From Thermoproteota archaeon (GTDB lineage Archaea; Korarchaeota; Korarchaeia; Korarchaeales; Korarchaeaceae), in NCBI GenBank assembly GCA_003661265.1, contig QMVU01000092.1, forward strand, positions 1 to 5,593: DNA of 5,593 nucleotides, read 5' to 3'. Positions within the stretch are counted from its first letter, which is position 1. Each line of letters opens with the position of its first letter. Both the position numbers and the translations under genes were made by a program. Below are positions 1 through 3,357 of this stretch, in pieces. Under the pieces are notes generated by a model, which did not search any database, was not told where the DNA came from, and saw only the letters and a list, made by a program, of their open reading frames with translations.

Positions 1-213
1 AAAGACTTTTAGGATTAAACCTCTCGGTTCTGGGTCGTACCTGTCCTTAGTGTAGAAATAAAGCATCAGAAAAGCTCCAGGAGCTATTGCTGAGATTAGC
101 AGGGACAGGCCCTTTAAAGAGGCAAAATATAGCAGTGCGATTATCAACAAGGTTAATATTAGCAAGATGGAGAGCCTATGAGTGTTTCTCTCTTTTGACC
201 GCTCCTCAACCAT
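1..213 (-). CDS. PrsW-family intramembrane protease, N-terminal 71 residues (partial)
   Basis: This is a partial gene read leftward from ATG at 213-211, open for 71 codons and cut by the window edge. The N-terminus is short and charged (about residues 1-14). Hydrophobic segments follow at about 15-31 and 36-54, then a conserved-looking stretch ending in YTKDRYDPEPRGLILKVF (residues 54-71). The D-R-Y-x-P-E-P signature after the second helix, followed by L-x-x-x-F, is what PrsW-family (PF13367) membrane metalloproteases show just before their catalytic Glu-Glu and His motifs, which would lie outside this window. Bacterial PrsW cleaves anti-sigma factors. Archaea lack that sigma/anti-sigma pathway, so the substrate is unknown here. 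The gene follows the esterase gene after 43 bases on the same strand. It may be co-transcribed or use its own CTTTAAAG box. No Shine-Dalgarno site is visible. The family call rests on the motif alone, since the active site is not in view. Confidence 0.75.
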   Translation of the reverse strand, partial: MVEERSKERNTHRLSILLILTLLIIALLYFASLKGLSLLISAIAPGAFLMLYFYTKDRYDPEPRGLILKVF

Positions 214-230
214 CTAGACACGTGTATAGA
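213..230. promoter_or_regulatory. 18-bp near-perfect palindrome at the PrsW start
   Basis: TCTAGACACGTGTATAGA reads almost identically on both strands. The core ACACGTGT (218-225) is perfect. One mismatched pair (217/226) separates it from matching TCTA/TAGA flanks. It lies between the likely TATA box and the PrsW start codon, covering the predicted transcription start, where a dimeric repressor would block initiation. The operator role is inferred. Confidence 0.4.
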
Positions 231-241
231 GGTGCCTGATT

Positions 242-249
242 CTTTAAAG
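242..249 (-). promoter_or_regulatory. candidate TATA box for the PrsW-family gene
   Basis: CTTTAAAG is centred about 32 bases before the ATG at 213. With the usual archaeal spacing of about 26 bases from TATA centre to transcription start, the transcript would begin near 219-220, giving a leader of 6-7 bases. This agrees with the missing Shine-Dalgarno site. The box is short and palindromic, so direction is assigned only from the neighbouring gene. Confidence 0.4.
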
Positions 250-256
250 GATTTCC

Positions 257-1519
257 CTAATCTGTGGAACCAGTCGAGGGAGAAGAGATCTTATTTATCT
301 GGGTATCCGAGGATGACCTAAAGAGCTCCTCTAAAGCATCTGGCAGATGATTAATCCAGTTTCCCCAGTTGTGCCCTTCTGGAACTATTAACGTAGTGAC
401 CTCGTGGCCCATTTCCCTCAGAATAATGGCCATTCTGAGGTTCTCCTCTGAAAGGTTTATCCAGTGGATTTGATCGTACTTCCCCCACTGCATGACCACC
501 CTAATCCTGGGTGCTGGCCCTCTAGCCACCTGAAAGATGTCTCCTGACGCCTTAGGACAGACAGTAATTAGAACCCTGGGAGGGATTAAGGCAGCTGACT
601 GAAGAACCACAAGTCCAAACATTTCTGGCCTTATTAATGCAGCATAAAGGGATATTAGCCCTCCTAAAGAGTCCCCTACCAAACACCTGTCCTCCCTAAG
701 CTTCGAGGTGGCATATCTACTATCGATAAATGGGACTAGCTCTTCCGATAAGAATCTCACGTAATCTTCGTCCATAGCGTATTCACAGTTCCTATAAGCT
801 GGATCTATGAAGACGGCTATGACTGGCTTTATTCTCCCCTCAGCTATCATGTTGTCCAAGATCGTTACCGCCCCGTACTTAATGTACTCAGATCCATCTT
901 GGAAGTAAATCGTCGGATATTCCTTCGCATCACCATAATTTGGAGGGGTGTAGATGTGAAGTGAGACGTTCCTTCTGAGCCATTTACTCTCAATTGTAAG
1001 GTTGATCAGGTTTCCTGAAGGGGTTCTTGACCCTCGAGAAAGATAGGGCGAGGCTTTGTACTCCGGCATCATCAACACGGAGTGATCAGGTCTATCAAGG
1101 GCTCTATTCTCATTTAAGGGATCTGGAATCCATTTTTCTCCGACAACAAACTTGTACTCAACCCTCGCATCTTCCGGAAACTCCTTTATGATGTAATAGA
1201 ACTTGGTTTGAGCCAGCCTTCTGAGCTTGTCGGTCGAGGGGCTCCACCCATTCCAATCCCCCGCTATCCACACATCAACAGGGGCATCGCTTATGTAAAA
1301 GAAAATCGCCTTGTTTCCTTCTACTATAGGAGAGCCCGTCCTGTTCAGCCTCTCCTCTAAAGCCCTTATAGCCTTTTGGACGACATTTGAGTTCTCCTCA
1401 GCCTCCTCAATTAGTTCAATTAAGCTGACCTTCTCCCGTTTATACAAAGTGTAAACGCTGAGGAACAATAGGATTAGGGGAAGTAAGGCCAGAAGCCCTC
1501 TAAGTGATGATCGCTTCAT
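257..1519 (-). CDS. membrane-anchored esterase with N-terminal CBM48-like domain (Fes/esterase D-type alpha/beta hydrolase)
   Basis: This 420-residue protein probably hydrolyses a carboxylic ester outside the cytoplasmic membrane. A basic start (MKRSSLRG) and hydrophobic helix (about 9-26) form a signal anchor. A charged, probably helical linker (about 32-60) follows. Residues about 68-150 resemble a CBM48/AMPK-beta E-set domain: GDWNGW at 87-92, then EYKFVV at 121-126, W130 and a D-P pair. Residues about 180-400 form an esterase D/enterochelin-esterase-type hydrolase with the nucleophile elbow GDSLGG (282-287, Ser284), probable acid Asp349 (WGKYD) and His383 (GHNWGNW). All three catalytic residues are present. 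The tail (401-420) is Ser/Thr-rich and may be disordered. The ATG lies one base after the upstream stop (TAATATG) with no Shine-Dalgarno site, suggesting coupled re-initiation. The substrate is unknown: acylated polysaccharide, feruloyl-type or siderophore esters are all possible. Confidence 0.85.
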   Translation of the reverse strand: MKRSSLRGLLALLPLILLFLSVYTLYKREKVSLIELIEEAEENSNVVQKAIRALEERLNRTGSPIVEGNKAIFFYISDAPVDVWIAGDWNGWSPSTDKLRRLAQTKFYYIIKEFPEDARVEYKFVVGEKWIPDPLNENRALDRPDHSVLMMPEYKASPYLSRGSRTPSGNLINLTIESKWLRRNVSLHIYTPPNYGDAKEYPTIYFQDGSEYIKYGAVTILDNMIAEGRIKPVIAVFIDPAYRNCEYAMDEDYVRFLSEELVPFIDSRYATSKLREDRCLVGDSLGGLISLYAALIRPEMFGLVVLQSAALIPPRVLITVCPKASGDIFQVARGPAPRIRVVMQWGKYDQIHWINLSEENLRMAIILREMGHEVTTLIVPEGHNWGNWINHLPDALEELFRSSSDTQINKISSPSTGSTD

Positions 1520-1520
1520 A

Positions 1521-1940
1521 TTAGCATGTGGAGTGAATTATGGCCGCCACCTTTACGCCCCTTGACTTGAGCTCGTTAAACCTCTTTATCGCCTCAGAAG
1601 TGTTCAGAACTTCTATTCTTGGATCTCTTATTTCTAAGATTTTCTCGTCAACCCTGACAACATTAGCATACCCTATTCCTATGACTATCACCTCTGGATC
1701 TTCTTTAAGCAGATCTTGGATCTCCTCGTAGGCTACGTAGTGAGATTTCTCCCTCAAAGAGGGCCATCCGTTCGTATGAATCTTAAGATCCACATACGGA
1801 AAGGGAATCGCGCTGTAAACGGTGAATCCAAATCTATGGATTCCAAACCTTCCCGGCTTATTGATGACGACCCAGACTGCAAACAGGAACGTCAATATAA
1901 TCAGCAACTTCCTCCTAGTGACGTTGAGTGAACGAGCCAT
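1521..1940 (-). CDS. membrane-anchored Mth938/DUF498-domain protein
   Basis: From ATG at 1940-1938 the product has 139 residues. A basic stretch (MARSLNVTRRK) leads into a hydrophobic helix (about 12-27). Residues about 36-139 resemble the Mth938 fold (DUF498, PF04430), the family that includes Methanothermobacter MTH938 and the complex I assembly factor NDUFAF3. Visible family-like features are YVDLKIHTNGW (49-59), the strand VIVIGIG (84-90), NTSEAIKRFNEL (113-124) and the terminal VAAIIHSTC with its His-x-Thr-Cys ending. The biochemical role of archaeal members is not established. The reading frame stays open upstream to 2081, but that start would overlap the divergent phosphorylase gene and add 47 residues unlike the family, so the internal ATG is preferred. 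The gene is first in a leftward group with the esterase and PrsW genes. Most family members are soluble, so the anchor is unusual. Confidence 0.72.
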   Translation of the reverse strand: MARSLNVTRRKLLIILTFLFAVWVVINKPGRFGIHRFGFTVYSAIPFPYVDLKIHTNGWPSLREKSHYVAYEEIQDLLKEDPEVIVIGIGYANVVRVDEKILEIRDPRIEVLNTSEAIKRFNELKSRGVKVAAIIHSTC

Positions 1941-1941
1941 C

Positions 1942-1954
1942 CAACTAGAAGTTG
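1942..1954. promoter_or_regulatory. short palindrome just upstream of the Mth938-protein start
   Basis: CAACT-AGA-AGTTG is a 5-bp inverted repeat with a 3-base spacer, ending one base before the ATG complement at 1940. It covers the predicted transcription start, so it could be an operator half-site pair. Arms this short also arise by chance, hence the low confidence. Confidence 0.25.
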
Positions 1955-1968
1955 AATTAGTTCTTTTA

Positions 1969-1976
1969 GAATTTAT
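1969..1976 (-). promoter_or_regulatory. candidate TATA box for the leftward Mth938-esterase group
   Basis: On the minus strand ATAAATTC lies within GATAAATTCTAAAAG, centred about 32 bases before the ATG at 1940. Normal archaeal spacing predicts a transcript starting near 1946, with a leader of about 6 bases, and no Shine-Dalgarno site is seen. The AT-rich surroundings make the exact box uncertain. The palindrome at 1988-2003 is an alternative. Confidence 0.35.
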
Positions 1977-1987
1977 CGGTATTAGAG

Positions 1988-2003
1988 CCCTTAATTTTAA
2001 GGG
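1988..2003 (+). promoter_or_regulatory. palindromic TATA-type promoter of the phosphorylase gene in the divergent region
   Basis: CCCTTAATTTTAAGGG has perfect 7-bp arms around a central TT. Its AT core (1991-2000) is centred 38 bases before the TTG start at 2034. A transcript beginning about 26 bases after the centre would start near 2022, leaving a 12-base leader that just contains the GGTGAT ribosome site. Because it is symmetric and sits between divergent genes, it could also act leftward or be bound by a dimeric regulator. Confidence 0.5.
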
Positions 2004-2024
2004 CAACTGCCACCTAGCACCCTC

Positions 2025-2030
2025 GGTGAT
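2025..2030 (+). promoter_or_regulatory. Shine-Dalgarno site deciding the TTG start of the phosphorylase
   Basis: GGTGAT matches six consecutive bases of the site complementary to the archaeal 16S rRNA 3' end (GGAGGTGATC). GGTG lies 5 bases before TTG at 2034-2036. No ATG, GTG or TTG occurs in frame between this start and the upstream in-frame stop at 1998-2000, so TTG is the only reasonable start. Confidence 0.7.
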
Positions 2031-2033
2031 ACG

Positions 2034-2789
2034 TTGTCGGTTGATAAGAGGGAGCTTTCCAAGGGGAGGCCACAATATCACCTCAAGGTAAAGCCAGGAG
2101 ATGTGGCTAAGTACGTTCTCCTTCCAGGAGATCCTGGAAGGGTAATTAAGATAGCTGAGTTCATGGATAGCGCGAGGGAAGTCGCGAGGAACAGGGAATT
2201 TCTGACTTACACTGGGGAATATAAGGGCATTCCCGTCTCAGTTACTTCGACGGGGATAGGGTGCCCTTCAGCGGCCATAGCTGTTGAGGAGCTGGCAAAT
2301 GTGGGAGCGGAGGTTTTCATAAGGGTGGGCACTTCTGCAGGCATACAGCCAGAAGTCAAACCAGGAAACATTGTTATTCCAAACGGAGCCATGAGAAACG
2401 AGGGAACATCCTACTACTACGTCCCTGACGGATTCCCGGCTGTTCCAAGTTACAGGGTCCTTAGGGCACTAATCCTCGCTTCTCAGAAGCTGGGGTACGA
2501 GTATCACGTTGGGATCATAAGCACGGACGATTCCTTTTACGCGGAGAGTCCAGAGTTCCTCTCTGAACTCAGAGATTATGGGATAACCAGCTTGGATATG
2601 GAGAGCTCAGCCATATTCATAGTCTCTCATCTGAGGGGGCTTGAAGCAGGGACCGTTCTTGGGGTTGTGGCAAATCTCAGCACTAGGGAAGGAGTCTTCA
2701 AAGAGGACGATCCTAGGAGGAAATTAGCTGTTGAGAGGGCTATAAAGACCGCTTTAGAAGCTGTTAGGATCCTGGAAGAGGGAAAATAA
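2034..2789 (+). CDS. udp: nucleoside phosphorylase, uridine phosphorylase-type (PNP/UDP family)
   Basis: This 251-residue protein has the usual length for hexameric PNP/UDP phosphorylases, which split a nucleoside with phosphate into a base and ribose 1-phosphate in cytoplasmic salvage. Visible motifs in order are PGDPGR (31-36, phosphate loop), N53-R54-E55, RVGTSAG (97-103, with Arg97 and Thr100 expected at phosphate), STDDSFYAE (163-171), and SLDMES (186-191, with the Met-Glu pair that holds ribose). The Asp that purine phosphorylases use on the base (in VSDN) is absent. The local sequence is VVANLS (211-216), as in uridine phosphorylases. However, the Gln and Arg that E. coli Udp uses to read uracil align with Ser172 and Glu174, so base preference is unproven. 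Translation starts at TTG with a strong GGTGAT site. The gene diverges from the Mth938 gene and ends at TAA inside an inverted repeat. Confidence 0.9.
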   Translation: MSVDKRELSKGRPQYHLKVKPGDVAKYVLLPGDPGRVIKIAEFMDSAREVARNREFLTYTGEYKGIPVSVTSTGIGCPSAAIAVEELANVGAEVFIRVGTSAGIQPEVKPGNIVIPNGAMRNEGTSYYYVPDGFPAVPSYRVLRALILASQKLGYEYHVGIISTDDSFYAESPEFLSELRDYGITSLDMESSAIFIVSHLRGLEAGTVLGVVANLSTREGVFKEDDPRRKLAVERAIKTALEAVRILEEGK

Positions 2790-2821
2790 ATTTTCCAAGG
2801 TAGTTTGTTTTGGAAAATTTA
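2787..2821. repeat. 12-bp perfect inverted repeat between the phosphorylase and the small membrane gene
   Basis: TAAATTTTCCAA (2787-2798) and TTGGAAAATTTA (2810-2821) are exact inverted copies around an 11-base loop. The left arm includes the phosphorylase stop codon, and the right arm ends six bases before the TATA box of the next gene. A second nested repeat, GGAAAAT-AA-ATTTTCC (2781-2796), shares the left arm. It may act as a terminator hairpin, although a strong U-tract is not seen directly after it. It may instead be a dimer-binding site upstream of the next promoter. The sequence alone does not decide. Confidence 0.6.
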
Positions 2822-2827
2822 GAACGA

Positions 2828-2835
2828 TTTATAAG
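2828..2835 (+). promoter_or_regulatory. TATA box of the small membrane protein gene (leaderless transcript)
   Basis: TTTATAAG matches the archaeal TATA consensus well. Its centre lies 25-26 bases before the A of ATG at 2857, so transcription should begin at or next to the start codon. The preceding bases AGAACGA could serve as the TFB-recognition element. No convincing Shine-Dalgarno site precedes the ATG, as expected for a leaderless mRNA. Confidence 0.7.
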
Positions 2836-2856
2836 CAATACTCGCCAGATGCTGGT

Positions 2857-3207
2857 ATGTTAGTACTGGGTTCTGCTCTAGGATCTCTAGCTCTGAGATT
2901 TATTATTGGCCTGATCATAAACGCAGTAGTACTCTGGATCTCCCAGATCGTGGTGCTTCCTAAGGAAAAAGAGAAGGGATTCTTATCCGTGCTAGTGCTT
3001 GCTCTAATTGGAGCCATACTTACCTCGTTCTTACTCTTAATTCCGATAATCGGATGGCTAATAGGTCTAATCGTCTGGATCTGGCTCATCAAATCTTGGT
3101 TTGACACGGGATGGTTGCAGGCAATTGCAATAGCTATACTAGCCTTCATAATAGGGGTTATAGTGGGAGCCCTACTGGGCTTAGGCTTTCTTCTAAGCTG
3201 GATATAG
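2857..3207 (+). CDS. small four-helix membrane protein of unknown function
   Basis: I do not recognise a named family. The 116-residue product is almost entirely hydrophobic. It has helices at about 5-34 (perhaps one long or kinked), 42-62, 63-80 and 86-114, joined by very short loops. The only strongly charged segment is PKEKEKG (35-41). A second polar break, KSWFDTGW (79-86), carries an Asp and flanking Trp residues. Gly-rich helix faces (IGLI, IGWLIGL, GALLGLG) suggest tight packing or oligomerisation. There is no signal peptide, metal motif or soluble domain. The layout vaguely recalls small holin-like membrane proteins, but I see no decisive motif. The ATG at 2857 sits at the spacing expected for a leaderless start after TTTATAAG. 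That argues for an independently transcribed gene rather than a continuation of the phosphorylase operon. The product probably sits in the cytoplasmic membrane. Confidence 0.75.
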   Translation: MLVLGSALGSLALRFIIGLIINAVVLWISQIVVLPKEKEKGFLSVLVLALIGAILTSFLLLIPIIGWLIGLIVWIWLIKSWFDTGWLQAIAIAILAFIIGVIVGALLGLGFLLSWI

Positions 3208-3233
3208 GCCAGGCTAAGCTAAACGCACGAGGA

Positions 3234-3278
3234 CATCTCATCTCTAGATCTAGATGAGATGCCTCTTCCCCTTTCTCT
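3234..3278 (+). terminator. hairpin with pyrimidine tract after the membrane protein gene
   Basis: CATCTCATCT (3234-3243) and AGATGAGATG (3252-3261) form a perfect 10-bp stem with an 8-base loop. The loop region holds the self-complementary CTAGATCTAG (3244-3253). A pyrimidine-rich run CCTCTTCCCCTTTCTCT follows. Stem plus pyrimidine tract, 27 bases after the TAG stop and before the topA promoter, suits a transcription end. A binding site for a topA regulator is a less likely alternative. Confidence 0.5.
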
Positions 3279-3287
3279 AGAAGATAA

Positions 3288-3296
3288 TTAAATATA
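3288..3296 (+). promoter_or_regulatory. candidate TATA box of topA
   Basis: TTAAATATA is the most TATA-like stretch between the hairpin and topA. Transcription would start near 3318, giving a leader of about 40 bases before the TTG at 3358. Unlike its neighbours, this gene would therefore have a real 5' leader. Confidence 0.5.
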
Positions 3297-3340
3297 CTCC
3301 CCCGTCGAGTAAGCCAGAGAGAATGCATGATAACCGGTTC

Positions 3341-3355
3341 CAAGCAAGGTGCTTG
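3341..3355 (+). promoter_or_regulatory. Shine-Dalgarno hairpin in the topA leader
   Basis: AAGGTG (3346-3351) contains the GGTG ribosome site and lies 6 bases before TTG at 3358. The same bases fall in a small hairpin: CAAGCA (3341-3346) pairs with TGCTTG (3350-3355) around the loop AGG. The ribosome site would be partly hidden when it folds. The site supports TTG as the true start, because the upstream GTG (3349-3351) is itself part of the GGTG. Confidence 0.55.
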
Positions 3356-3357
3356 CA

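Noticed and set aside
1941..2081. Upstream extension of the Mth938 protein to an ATG at 2081
   Set aside because: It would add 47 residues without family resemblance and overlap the start of the divergent phosphorylase gene and its promoter. ATG 1940 gives a basic segment plus helix, typical of a true N-terminus.
1822..2091. Rightward 89-residue open frame across the divergent region
   Set aside because: It runs antisense to the Mth938 gene, overlaps the phosphorylase start in another frame, and shows no domain features.
2829..3149. Leftward 106-residue open frame opposite the small membrane gene
   Set aside because: It is a shadow of the hydrophobic frame. The sense gene has a well-spaced TATA box and coherent helices, while this frame has neither.
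3208..3348. Possible C/D box small RNA between the membrane gene and topA
   Set aside because: ATGAGAT and CATGATAA resemble parts of a C box, but no proper RTGATGA and CTGA pair with the right spacing was found.
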